In this document: positions 44,493 to 53,687 of the stretch, piece by piece
Layout of the letters: each line of letters starts with the position of its first letter
How positions within the stretch are numbered: the stretch's first letter is position 1
Origin: Leptolyngbya sp. FACHB-261
GTDB taxonomy: Bacteria > Cyanobacteriota > Cyanobacteriia > FACHB-261
NCBI RefSeq assembly: GCF_014696065.1
Contig: NZ_JACJPL010000028.1
Span: 62,001 to 126,000 of the forward strand
DNA: 64,000 bases
Direction: 5' to 3'
Made by a program: the position numbers and the translations under genes
Notes under the pieces: generated by a model
Told to the model about the DNA's origin: nothing
The model's input: the letters and a program-made list of their open reading frames with translations, nothing else
The model's database searches: none

Positions 44493-44972
44493 GGGGAAGT
44501 AGATTCAGTGAAGGATCCGGATGCCATACGCAGAAAAACTGGAGATTCAGGTGACAGGATACCCGTTCGTACGGAGGTGGGTTTGGGGTATTATGACCGT
44601 TTGCCCTGGTCCAGATTTGGCCTCTCTGGCAGCAACTCAGACTTTTTTCAACCAAAAATCTCAGGATTTCCGGAAACAGATTCTGTTTTTGGATCACAGG
44701 TTATGACGGTAGAGCTTGCTTTGTTCTACTCCCTTTGGTATTTTGACCCTGGCTCAATTGTTCCCTAATGGCTGGAGGCCTGATCGTGTGGTGTGTGATT
44801 CTAACAGGAGTAACGCAATGCAGCTCAATTTGAGGTACTGAACTCGACCGAAACAGAGCTTGCATTTTCAGGAAATCTAAAGAATTAAGAGCTGCATTCA
44901 GCGAAACTCCGCAGGTGTATGAACAGAGAACCCAGAGAGAGTTTTTCAGCTTGGAATGCTGAGGGGAATCCT
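44493..44972. other. Intergenic region between GH104 paralogs, nothing recognised
   Basis: This is a 480-bp spacer between two plus-strand paralogs. I see no ORF or hairpin with a T-run. A promoter for the second copy should be near its end. Confidence 0.4.
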
Positions 44973-46064
44973 ATGTCCAAAATTACGGCTCCCTCAGTTA
45001 ATTTCCTGACCAATCTACCGAATGACACGACCAGAACGGTCAGTTCAAAGGCTGATCCAAACGGTCCAATTCCACCGGCAGAAATGCAGCAAGATCCTAT
45101 CCAGGAAAGTAATCCCCAGAAAAATATTCCTCAAAAAACAGTTCAGAAAGAGCAGAATTTTATTCGTTCTTATGGGCAACGCTTAGTTCAGGGTGGCTTA
45201 GGTGCATTGTCAGTTTCTCTGGCTTTGATGGCAGTGCCCCAACAGGCAGAAGCCTATCCCTACGGCTCCAGCTCAGACAGTTACGGCACAGAAGTTGAAG
45301 AACTTAGCCCCAACACCAGAGCCTTTCTGGACACGATTGCTTGGGCTGAGGGAACTTCAGGTCGGTATGGCTACCAGATCATTTTTACGGGAGCTTACTT
45401 CGACAACTTTGTTGATCATCCTCGGCAAGTCCGCTGTGCTAATTACAGAAGACGAAGGCTTTGTAGCAGCGCCAGTGGACGTTATCAGTTCCTAGAACGC
45501 ACCTGGGATCGTGTCTCTAATAGGCTGAACCTACAAGATTTTTCACCTCGCTCTCAGGATTTGGCGGCAGTTGAGCTGATCCGAGAAAAAGGGGCCTTGG
45601 AGGATGTCGAAGCAGGCCGCTGGGAGACTGCAATTTACAAAGTTGCACCAGTTTGGGCCTCGCTGCCCTCGCCTAGTACAGGCAGGTCAGTCTATGGGCA
45701 ACCATTCAAATCAATTCGTCAGCTGGGAGCGGTTTACGCCTCCAATCTGAATTATTACTACCAGGCCGTTGCGCGGGAACCGATTGCCAGCCGCATACCT
45801 GAGTCCTATCAGCCGATACGCTCAACGCGCTGGCAACAGCCTCGGCCTCTGCGTCCAGCTAGTAATCGCCTGCCGTCTCCTGTGGAACCGACGCTGTTTC
45901 CACCGTCACGGATTGAGATTAGTGCCCCTGTAGCCCCTCGGAACCAGCCTAATCCCCGTGCTAGTTCCTCAGCTCAATCGCCACCTAGCTGGCCCTCTGT
46001 ATTTGCCGAGAATACCTATCGCACTAACAATCAAAGCCAGTCCCCAATTGAAGACTTGCGCTAG
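44973..46064 (+). CDS. GH104 lysozyme-like protein, paralog 2
   Basis: This 363-residue protein has a 90-residue N-terminal disordered stretch, a membrane or signal segment (GALSVSLALMAVPQQAEA) and a GH104 domain (TIAWAEGTSGRYGYQI, VDHPRQVRC, SASGRYQFLERTWD, YKVAPVWASLP) nearly identical in motif to paralog 1. A Pro/Arg/Ser-rich tail of 80 residues follows. The start ATG 44973 has GAGGGGA 6 bp upstream. The pair looks like a lineage-specific duplication. Likely exported; the tail may attach to the cell wall. Confidence 0.82.
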   Translation: MSKITAPSVNFLTNLPNDTTRTVSSKADPNGPIPPAEMQQDPIQESNPQKNIPQKTVQKEQNFIRSYGQRLVQGGLGALSVSLALMAVPQQAEAYPYGSSSDSYGTEVEELSPNTRAFLDTIAWAEGTSGRYGYQIIFTGAYFDNFVDHPRQVRCANYRRRRLCSSASGRYQFLERTWDRVSNRLNLQDFSPRSQDLAAVELIREKGALEDVEAGRWETAIYKVAPVWASLPSPSTGRSVYGQPFKSIRQLGAVYASNLNYYYQAVAREPIASRIPESYQPIRSTRWQQPRPLRPASNRLPSPVEPTLFPPSRIEISAPVAPRNQPNPRASSSAQSPPSWPSVFAENTYRTNNQSQSPIEDLR

Positions 46065-46090
46065 TCCCCAATCGAAGGTCTGCGCTTCTA

Positions 46091-46206
46091 ATACCAACTC
46101 ACTTTTGAATCGCTATGCATTGATCCCTCCCAACCTCCCCCCTGTAAGGGGAGGAGCTGTAGGTGGCGGGGTTTTGATGGGTAGCTCTCATTTAGAGAAT
46201 TGGTAT
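46091..46206. mobile_element. MITE-like intergenic element
   Basis: The ends ATACCAACT (46091) and AATTGGTAT (46198-46206) are imperfect inverted copies. Inside is the hairpin CCTCCCC/GGGGAGG and a segment ACTCACTTTTGAATC that resembles the palindrome at 30948. No transposase. A non-autonomous repeat is likely but needs copies elsewhere. Confidence 0.4.
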
Positions 46207-46343
46207 AACCACACTTTCTGAATTGGGCTTTCTAAATCGGGCTCTCCAAACTGGACTTGTGAAGTTGCCTTCCCCAATCGTTGCAGATTGGAGAAGGCAG
46301 GCATGAGCAGGTAGTCTTGCCCCAGAATCTAGCGCTCCAGGAT

Positions 46344-46562
46344 CTAGTGGTGGAGCTGGAGCAGGGCTTTGGTCAGGATGCTGGCATCCCTGCGCCATTC
46401 GCGGATTGCTTCTCTACCCCGTGTCACCACTTCAGAGCGTTCCGCCTGCCGCAAACAGATACGGCTGAGGACTGCGATGAGCGTAGAGAGGCTATAGCGC
46501 TCGACTAGGACGACCAGGATCTCGAAGTCGCTGTTGCTGAAGCTGGGGTTGTTGTCACTCAT
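46344..46562 (-). CDS. Possible small protein, 72 residues
   Basis: The ORF starts ATG 46562 and encodes SDNNPSFSNSDFEILVVLVE, then helices rich in Arg/Leu. Its start overlaps the stop of a 23-codon ORF on the same strand. The paired layout and helical look support a real gene. The family is unknown. Confidence 0.4.
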   Translation of the reverse strand: MSDNNPSFSNSDFEILVVLVERYSLSTLIAVLSRICLRQAERSEVVTRGREAIREWRRDASILTKALLQLHH

Positions 46563-46630
46563 GGACGGTGGCCCTCGCTGATTTTGGCAGCTAATTTGAT
46601 GACAGCCGATTTACTGGCATAGACAGGCAT
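46559..46630 (-). CDS. Possible 23-residue leader peptide
   Basis: This ORF runs from ATG 46630 (AAGGAG is upstream) to a TGA at 46559, and reads MPVYASKSAVIKLAAKISEG. Its stop overlaps the next ATG by ATGA, a classic translational coupling. It is too short for a family call and may be a leader or a fragment of a larger gene. Confidence 0.4.
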   Translation of the reverse strand: MPVYASKSAVIKLAAKISEGHRP

Positions 46631-46744
46631 AGGTTTGTTCTCCTTGGGTTGCTCCAAGATTGGATGCAGTGAACCGTGGGGCAGTTGCTAGAACTGTCCC
46701 TGTGCCCATTTGTGAGGCGACCCTTACGCTGGAAGCCAAGGAGA

Positions 46745-46894
46745 ATGAGTGACTACAGCAGTGTTAAACTGCCCCGTAGCCTCCGGGCTGGACCTCTCAG
46801 CTTGGGGGTCAGCCGCCTGGGAGTTGAGTTCGAACTCCCAGGCGGTGCCTCACTGAATGGGCTGACTCAAGAATTTATACCTAGATCTCGCTAA
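46745..46894 (+). CDS. Possible small ORF carrying a hairpin
   Basis: This 49-codon ORF begins ATG 46745 after AAGGAG. The only notable feature is the inverted repeat inside it. Whether it is translated or is a structured RNA region is unclear. I give it low weight. Confidence 0.25.
   Translation: MSDYSSVKLPRSLRAGPLSLGVSRLGVEFELPGGASLNGLTQEFIPRSR
46813..46845. repeat. 13-bp stem hairpin
   Basis: CCGCCTGGGAGTT (46813-46825) and AACTCCCAGGCGG (46833-46845) pair perfectly around GAGTTCG. There is no T-run, so it is not a typical terminator. Confidence 0.6.
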
Positions 46895-47014
46895 GGTCAA
46901 GCCCTAGCGAGAAATGTTTGTGGTGAACTTTGACTGTGGAAGCCTCGGGGATAGTGCTCTGACTGGCAAATGAGCTGAGGATAATAGAGGCAGGAATTGA
47001 CTCATGGATGTTAA

Positions 47015-47541
47015 ATGATTACTCCCACTCAATTGCCTGCACCTACCGAGTCAAGAGTTCTCCCTAAAGGGATCAGTTGGCACACTTTTGAAACGCTGTA
47101 GCAGGTGAGCTAGGAATTGAAATCAGACAGCTAGGTTCCTTAACCCTCAAGCGAGAAGACCTAAGCCGAGCGATTGAACCAGGTATCTGTTTTTACATTC
47201 AAAATGAAGCTCTGGTGAGTGGCAAAAGCATTGAGCTAGCAACGAATCCACCTCCAGATCTGGCTTTAGAAGTAGACTTTACCAGCCGTTTTCTGAACAA
47301 ATTTCATATCTATGCTTCGTTATGAGTTCCTGAATTCTGGAGATATGAAGACCAGACTCTTATGGTCTATAAGCTGGTCGATGGTCAGTATAAGCGCTGT
47401 GACCAAAGCCCTATTTTTCCCTTCTTACCTATCTAGGAAATCCCAAGTTTCATTGAGCAGAGCAAAACTCTTGGGCAGAGAAGTGCGGTTCGTCTACTTC
47501 GCTTGAGGATTCGCCCAATTCTGCAAAACCAGTCTTTGTAA
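47015..47541 (+). pseudogene. Decayed Uma2 family (DUF820) gene
   Basis: The frames together read like Uma2: GISWHTFETL, then a break where 40-odd residues are missing, then LGIEIRQLGSLTLKREDLSR, CFYIQNEALV, LALEVDFTSRFLNKF, then stops in otherwise continuous frame (before VPEFWRYED and before EIPSFIEQSK). The two stops and the internal deletion make it a clear relic. Uma2 proteins are PD-(D/E)XK-like putative nucleases, many copies per cyanobacterial genome. Confidence 0.75.
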
Positions 47542-47551
47542 GGTCTACTGC

Positions 47552-47586
47552 TGGGCAGTAGTCACTTCAAGTGTCACTACTGCCCC
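47552..47586. terminator. Hairpin between Uma2 relic and amylase gene
   Basis: GGGCAGTAGT and ACTACTGCCC form a 10-bp stem; the loop can pair further (ACTT, AGT). It lies at the convergent ends of two genes. The T-run is weak on both strands. Confidence 0.5.
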
Positions 47587-47620
47587 TAAAAACGCTCCTG
47601 GAAACTCCTCTAAAAACGCC

Positions 47621-49546
47621 TTAGGACTCGCGACCAGAGGCCCACATATCGCGCCACTTAACCGTTCCCTCACTCGCCACAAACCAACGCCGGGGCACTA
47701 GGTTCTCGCGTAATGGAGAGGTGCCTTCACGCCATAGAGCGTAGCGATAGGTGATTAACTTGCCAGCACTTTCATTAAAGGGAATCTCACCAAACCAGGT
47801 GCTGCTGTTAACGTACTCCAGCGGGAAGGCTTTGCTGATGTTCCAGTCGCCCAGTTCAGGACAGTCACCCGTCACCACAATCCTCTCACCCGGTTGTGTG
47901 TGCACCCCGTTCAATTGGGCTCGCACAATGGTTTGCCCCCTCACCCGCTCACCAACATGACTGAGGACAATTGCGCCCCGTTCTTCCAATGGCAAATCGC
48001 GAATTTTGCCATCCACAACTTCAACCTTGCAACGGGTCAAGACGCAGGTATGTTCGCCATCGGGGAGATCGGTTGAAATCTCAGGCAGAGTTGTTTCACC
48101 ACCCCGGTTGAGCAAGACTACGCAGACCGAATCGCGGTGCTTGCGTGAATAGCAGTAAACATCTGGGCTAACATGTTGCGGCCAGTGCCCACCCATAGCT
48201 ACCGCAGGATTCAACCGTCGCAATCCAGACAGCAAGCGGATAGTTCGATAAATTTCCGACTCAGTATCCCAGCTATTCATCATTGGGCGGTTGTAGGGGT
48301 CGTTACCGCCATTAGTATCGTCGTGGAGATACTGCTCCGTGCCGTAGTAAATACAAGGAATACCCCGAGAGGTCATAATCAGCACGATCGCGACCTTCAG
48401 CATTTCTGGGTCGGGATTTAAGCTTTGAAAGCGCGACATGTCGTGGTTATCGATAAAAGTGACCAGTTCGGTCGCACTTTTGTAGCGATAATCCATGTCA
48501 AAAACTTTTTGAATCTCTTGGAAACCCGCCTCTGCTCCCTGGGCCAATGCTTCCCGAATGGCAACGCACAAACCAAAGTCAAGCAGCGTCATGCCTGATT
48601 CGTTGGCAAATTCCACAGAGCGATCATCAAAGGGGCTACTGTAAATCCATTCCCCAAAGATAAACACATCGGGTCTGTGCTTATACATATCCCCGGTAAA
48701 TTCTTGCCAGAACCAGATGGGCATATGTTTAACAGTATCGACCCGCAGGGCATCAACCCCCCGGTCTAGCCACTGTTTAATGGAAGATTTAATGTATTCG
48801 CGATAGTCGTCGTTGTTCTCGTTGAATGTTGCTAGCCCCGACAACTCACAGTTCTGAACCTGCCACTCATCTTCCCAGTCATTGACTTCACCGTAGTGGT
48901 GATACCAGTGGTCTTTATCATCGTTAAAGTCAGCAATCTTGACGCCATCGTCGTAGAGTTCACCTTTCTTGCCGCTGAAGTCTGGATTGCTGTGGTTGCA
49001 AACAATATCCAGAATTAACTTCATTTTGCGCTTGTGCAGCTCTTCAACCAGACGATCGAAGACGGTGTCTTTAGTCTCCTGGGTTTTGTTGAGTGAAGGA
49101 TTTTCGTCTTTGCCAATGAAGCGAGGATTGATGCGCTTAAAGTCTTTGGTCCAGTAACCGTGGATGGCCGCTTGTTCAACAAATAATGCTTCTACTTGCT
49201 CAAAGAGGGGAGTCAGCCAAATTGCGGTTACCCCCATGTTTTTCAAATAATCGAGCTTGTCAATAACACCTTGCAGATCCCCTCCCCAGTATTTCCCCCA
49301 GTCTTTTCCTTCCAGGTCGTAGAGGTCTGGGTTAGGCCCTTCATTATTGTCTGGATCCCCATTAAAGAAGCGATCAACAACGATGAAATAAATGGTCTCC
49401 TGACGAAATTCAATATCCCTGGTGTAAAGAAAATCTAAATCGATTTCAATATCTTGGACTGGTTCATTGACTAAAGCTTCAATCTTCGACTTTTCATCCT
49501 CCACCTGATATTGATCTTGGGATAATTGAGAAGGAGGAGTAGCCAT
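47621..49546 (-). CDS. GH13 alpha-amylase with C-terminal CBM20
   Basis: This 641-residue protein has a GH13 catalytic barrel (IYFIVVDRFFNGDPDN, IWLTPLFEQ, DIVCNHSNPDF, ALRVDTVKHM with nucleophile Asp, IFGEWIYSS with Glu, FIDNHDMSRF with Asp). A starch-binding CBM20 follows near residue 530 (GDCPELGDWNISKAFPLE). A signal peptide is not visible, which suggests intracellular starch or glycogen breakdown. The sequence is close to CGTase-like cyanobacterial amylases. Neighbours give no operon. Confidence 0.9.
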   Translation of the reverse strand: MATPPSQLSQDQYQVEDEKSKIEALVNEPVQDIEIDLDFLYTRDIEFRQETIYFIVVDRFFNGDPDNNEGPNPDLYDLEGKDWGKYWGGDLQGVIDKLDYLKNMGVTAIWLTPLFEQVEALFVEQAAIHGYWTKDFKRINPRFIGKDENPSLNKTQETKDTVFDRLVEELHKRKMKLILDIVCNHSNPDFSGKKGELYDDGVKIADFNDDKDHWYHHYGEVNDWEDEWQVQNCELSGLATFNENNDDYREYIKSSIKQWLDRGVDALRVDTVKHMPIWFWQEFTGDMYKHRPDVFIFGEWIYSSPFDDRSVEFANESGMTLLDFGLCVAIREALAQGAEAGFQEIQKVFDMDYRYKSATELVTFIDNHDMSRFQSLNPDPEMLKVAIVLIMTSRGIPCIYYGTEQYLHDDTNGGNDPYNRPMMNSWDTESEIYRTIRLLSGLRRLNPAVAMGGHWPQHVSPDVYCYSRKHRDSVCVVLLNRGGETTLPEISTDLPDGEHTCVLTRCKVEVVDGKIRDLPLEERGAIVLSHVGERVRGQTIVRAQLNGVHTQPGERIVVTGDCPELGDWNISKAFPLEYVNSSTWFGEIPFNESAGKLITYRYALWREGTSPLRENLVPRRWFVASEGTVKWRDMWASGRES

Positions 49547-49894
49547 AGGGTGATAGAGTTTCGTAGAGGTAGAATTGAACGAGCGCCGATCAGCCGATTA
49601 CAAGAACGAGTACCATTAAAATTGGCTCGGAAATCTTACAAATTATATACATGACCGAGAATCTATCTTTGGAGGGATTTATCGCTCAAGCCGTTGCAAT
49701 GGGTTCTCCTGATTTCCAGCAACTTGTCAGTAGATGCTGCTTCGCCCATTATTGTGTTCAAGGCGACTAGAGAACCTAATCAGTCAAATTAAGGTCGAGT
49801 ACGAGCAATCGCAAACTGCTCCATAGCTTACCTTTTACGACACTTTTACGACCAGAGAATCACACTGTAAAAAATCAGTGAGGACAGAGAGTTC
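49547..49894. other. Intergenic region with one possible small ORF
   Basis: Between the amylase gene and the FAD relic lies a plus-strand ORF at 49651-49770 (ATG, 39 residues, starting MTENLSLEGFIAQAVAM). It has no family match that I know. I see no terminator or repeat. Confidence 0.35.
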
Positions 49895-51199
49895 CTAGCC
49901 AATGGCTGCTTGCTTGAGCACGGACAGGATGAAGGCTGGCTGAAATAGCGTAGTAGGGGGCTTGACCATGTGCAGCACCTCCAGGAATTCCCGTAGAGCC
50001 TCAGGGTTCTGATGGCTGAGCAACCTGACCCGATCGACATACCATTGCAGCAGGCGATGGCTCATTGCTAGTTGGTCGCCCTCCGTCGTTGGCCACCGCA
50101 AATCCTCACCTGTAGCTAACAGCCAAGGCGTGGCATTAACTTTGGCTAGCCGCTTCTGAAAAACTTGAGTTTGCCCTATGGGGCTATCACCAGAGGGCGG
50201 CAGTTGCTGCCTGAGGCACTGACCGAGGGTAAGAGCCGCTTGTGCTGCCGCTGTCATACCTTGCCCATAAATGGGATTAAAGGCACATACTGCATCTCCT
50301 AGAACGACAAGCTCATTAGGCCAGCTTGGCACTCGTTCATAATGCCGCAGGCGATTGTCTGTGCAGCGGTAGCAATAGATGGGCGAGAGGGCTTGAGCCT
50401 CTTTGATCGCCTCATAAAGCATAGGGCTACGCAGACTGCGGGCAAAGCTCAGAAAGCCTGCTTCATCATTAGGTGGGTAATCCCGACCAACACCCGTTAA
50501 GGTGAGAATCCAACGGTTGCCCTCAATCGGATAGAGCATGCCTGCCCGAGAGTGATCAGGGGGTTTAGGCCAAATTAGTAGCGATTGCCACTAGGCAGTC
50601 TGCGTTGAGGGGCGTTGGTACCAACAACTGGCATAGCCAACAAAAGAATTAATATTAGTTTCTGCAGGCAGGGCATAACCCAATGCTTCTAACCACTGAG
50701 GCGTCCGAGAACTCCGACCACTAGCGTCTACCACTAAGCTGGCAGTTAAGACCTCTTCTAAATCACTCCTACCCTGCCGGCAATCAGGATGAAGGCGTGT
50801 TCGCACCCCCATCACACTTGTATTTTTGGCATCAGTTACCAAGCCGACTACCTGGTAACCCTGGCGAAAGCAGTCGGCAGTCCAATCGACCGTAGAAGCC
50901 CCCAGCTCGATTAACTGGTCTTGTAAGCCTGGGAATAATTGCTCTAGAATTCGCTGCCCCTGTAGTAACAGCACACGGAATTGGTAGGACTGAGGAACAC
51001 CTTTGCGTGATTGAGGGCTGGGTGGAAAGTAGTCACGGTCAATAATCGTGACGCTACTGAAAAAGTCAGCCAGTACTCGGCCCGCTAACAAGCCTGCTAT
51101 GCCCCCACCAATCACCAGGGCCGAATGCTGGTTGTACCGTTTGTTGTACCCTGGCTGGTCGCTGGCTATTAATGCTGAAGCAGGGAGCTTTAAGTCCAT
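49895..51199 (-). pseudogene. FAD-dependent monooxygenase split by an in-frame stop
   Basis: The first part (50591-51199) carries the FAD-binding motif ALVIGGGIAGLLAGRVLAD and LVVDASGRSSRTPQW. It ends in TAG at 50591-50593. The same frame continues as WQSLLIWPKPPDHSR into MLYPIEGNRWILTL and then the second FAD motif LVVLGDAVCAFNPIYGQG, ending at 49895. So one stop codon breaks an otherwise normal gene. The first part also seems to lack about 40 residues after DWTADC. Family is aromatic-ring or squalene-type hydroxylases. Likely pseudogene. Confidence 0.78.
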
Positions 51200-51392
51200 C
51201 AGAACGTCCCATTCGTTCTATCTGGATTATTGCAACCTTGAGGCTCTAATCAACCTGCTGTTGAATAAGAGTAATTAAGGAAACTGATCGCTTAAAAGTG
51301 CCAGTAGGGATGAGCCCTCCTCTACCAAGTTCTAACATTTGCTGCTCAGCTGCAAAGATGGCCTTCCACTAACGACTGACTACACCAACGGT

Positions 51393-53687
51393 CTATTCCC
51401 CAGCATTCGAGGCCATAGAAGGCTCCAGCATGCGCTTAAACTTCTGTAATTTATCCTTATCATTCTTCAAGTCTTTCTTCAAAGCGCGGTACTGGTCAGA
51501 TCGCACTCTGGCAGATATTTGCTCTGTTCCTTCTGCAAAGCCCTGCTCCACAGATCGCTTCATGATTTGCATAATTGCTTCTATCTTCTGCTCTTCCGCG
51601 TCTAACGCTTCGTTGATGCTATAGACCAGCTTTTCAGCCAATCTGTTCTTGGTAAGGGCTTGATAATAATTGCGCAAGTTATTTCTCAGTTTCTCAGCTT
51701 CCTTCTCTCGCTCTGCATCCCTATATTCTTGGTAAAGTTGGCTCAAAAATCTAAACAAGAAAAAAAGAACCACAGAGAGTAACAGCGCCGATATCCAGGG
51801 AGAACTTTTGAACGCGCTGATGATAGGCGCAGTTAGATGCTGCATAATTTGCCTTCTGCCGGCAATTCCCAGAATACTAAAGAGGCTGAACATAAAAATG
51901 AACTGCATCCACTGGCCTCTAATCGTTTTGAAGATATAGCTAACGGGGGAAACTTCCTGGTAGCGGTTACCGCAAGCAGGTACAGCTATCGCCTCCTGGA
52001 AAATAGACGGATCATCAATGTTATGGCTTGGTTGAAATAACGAGGGATCCAAGTGATTCAAATCTAGAGACGGGATAGAACTAAGCGTGTTGTAAGTCCT
52101 TTGGAACAGCCCTACTAAACCACCTTGAACATAGGTGGTACAAAGACGCTGCCATTCTTGGTTCGACCAAAAGCTTAATCTTGAGCGACAGAAACGCATC
52201 AGAGCTGTATTAGCATCAAGCACCTGACCTTCAATTTCCAGTTTTCGCTTATGTTCAGATTCTGACTGCTCAATTACGGACGGCACCAAGAATTCTAGAT
52301 GAAGGTATTTTCGACGGTTTCGCTTTGTCACGCAGGGCTTCAGGCGGTCTGCAAAACGCCTGATTTTACAGGAGATACTGTTTTCGAGGTATTCATCTAA
52401 CAAATCAACTTTCGACTGTTTCAAGACCTCTCTAGCTTGTCTAAAAAATAGACTCTTGTCTGCATTAATTTGCTTTAAAGCTATATCCAATTTCTCCCTC
52501 AGCTGTTCTTTTTGAACTCCTGAAGCATCAGTCCCGCCTTGCTGCTCTCGTTCGAGTTCCTTCTTCTGTACGTCAAGCAAACGCTCGATTGACGTTAGGT
52601 GAGCTAACACCTGTCTAGCAACTCGTTTAACCAAGATTTGCTCAGGTCGGCGCTTGACTAACCCTTCCAAGGACTTACAAAATTCGTCTAGCTCTAGACA
52701 AGAGCTGAAAGGTGCTTTTGTTAGCTCGGAGAGAAAAGAAGGTAGTGATAACGAAACCAAGTCAAAAGATTGCTCATGACCTTGCTCCTGAAGCCAATCC
52801 CTAGCTTCAGTTAAAGCTGTTGCCACTGGTTGTAGTGACTCGCTTTCAAATCCTGGCGTCTCTACTAACAAGATCTTCTTAGTAATCTGGGCTTTACTCG
52901 CCTCTAGAATAAATTGTTTTTCATTAGCTGTTAATACCTGCCCGGAATCAGTCAGCAGGCACAAAACATCGCAGCCCAGAAATAGACGTTCAAATTGGCT
53001 TTGCGCAGAGTCTACATCTGACGAACACTCGAAAATGAGTTCAGCGCTCTCTGGGCTAGAAGTTGGCGCTCCCAAGCTAATTCGGTCACCGGCTTGTAGC
53101 ACCTGGCTCCCTTGTACTTGTTGTCCATTAACGTATGTACCATTTTTGCTGAAGTCGCAAATCTGCCACTTGGGGTGGCTCTCACCCAAAGAAGGGCTTA
53201 AAGAAGGGGCTGCAACAGACTGCACTTCAGCATGATAACCAGAGACAAGAAGGCAAGAATCTGAAATTAGAATTGAAGACTCTGGATGACGTCCAATCAC
53301 TAATGTTTGAGCTGTGGGAACTTCGTATAGTTGGTGCCTCCCACAGGCTTGTCGCAGGATGATCTTGGCAAAAGGTTTCGACAAAATCTCCTGAGATTGA
53401 TCAGGCAAAACAGCAATCTTAAACTCATAGAGTGCTGCTAGGCCTTTACAACGATATAAATAGTCATGTAGTGCTTGAGCTAAAGCTGAGTTTTGACAAA
53501 CAATCTGCAAGGTAAGCTGGCCCGTTTGTAGGGATTTGCCAATTTCTTCTAAAGCTTGAGCAATCGAACTAAATTGCTCGTTTTGCTCAACTCTACTCAG
53601 CACGAGCTGGCGAATTTCCTGAATCTGCTTAGCTAGTCTCTCAGATTTCGGAGACATGGACTGGATGCTTCTCATGGTACCTGCCAA
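51393..53687 (-). CDS. FHA-domain protein with dynamin-like layout
   Basis: This 764-residue protein has an N-terminal helical segment, an FHA domain at about residues 115-220 (Gly132-Arg133, Ser149-x-x-His152, then SKNGTYVNG), and a region LGCDVLCLLTDSGQVLTANE followed by KKILLVETPGF that looks like a dynamin-type GTPase without a Walker A. Long helices follow, then two membrane segments near 615-675. FHA domains bind phosphothreonine, so the kinase gene upstream is a natural partner. The genes overlap by 16 bp. Role is inference. Confidence 0.75.
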   Translation of the reverse strand: MAGTMRSIQSMSPKSERLAKQIQEIRQLVLSRVEQNEQFSSIAQALEEIGKSLQTGQLTLQIVCQNSALAQALHDYLYRCKGLAALYEFKIAVLPDQSQEILSKPFAKIILRQACGRHQLYEVPTAQTLVIGRHPESSILISDSCLLVSGYHAEVQSVAAPSLSPSLGESHPKWQICDFSKNGTYVNGQQVQGSQVLQAGDRISLGAPTSSPESAELIFECSSDVDSAQSQFERLFLGCDVLCLLTDSGQVLTANEKQFILEASKAQITKKILLVETPGFESESLQPVATALTEARDWLQEQGHEQSFDLVSLSLPSFLSELTKAPFSSCLELDEFCKSLEGLVKRRPEQILVKRVARQVLAHLTSIERLLDVQKKELEREQQGGTDASGVQKEQLREKLDIALKQINADKSLFFRQAREVLKQSKVDLLDEYLENSISCKIRRFADRLKPCVTKRNRRKYLHLEFLVPSVIEQSESEHKRKLEIEGQVLDANTALMRFCRSRLSFWSNQEWQRLCTTYVQGGLVGLFQRTYNTLSSIPSLDLNHLDPSLFQPSHNIDDPSIFQEAIAVPACGNRYQEVSPVSYIFKTIRGQWMQFIFMFSLFSILGIAGRRQIMQHLTAPIISAFKSSPWISALLLSVVLFFLFRFLSQLYQEYRDAEREKEAEKLRNNLRNYYQALTKNRLAEKLVYSINEALDAEEQKIEAIMQIMKRSVEQGFAEGTEQISARVRSDQYRALKKDLKNDKDKLQKFKRMLEPSMASNAGE

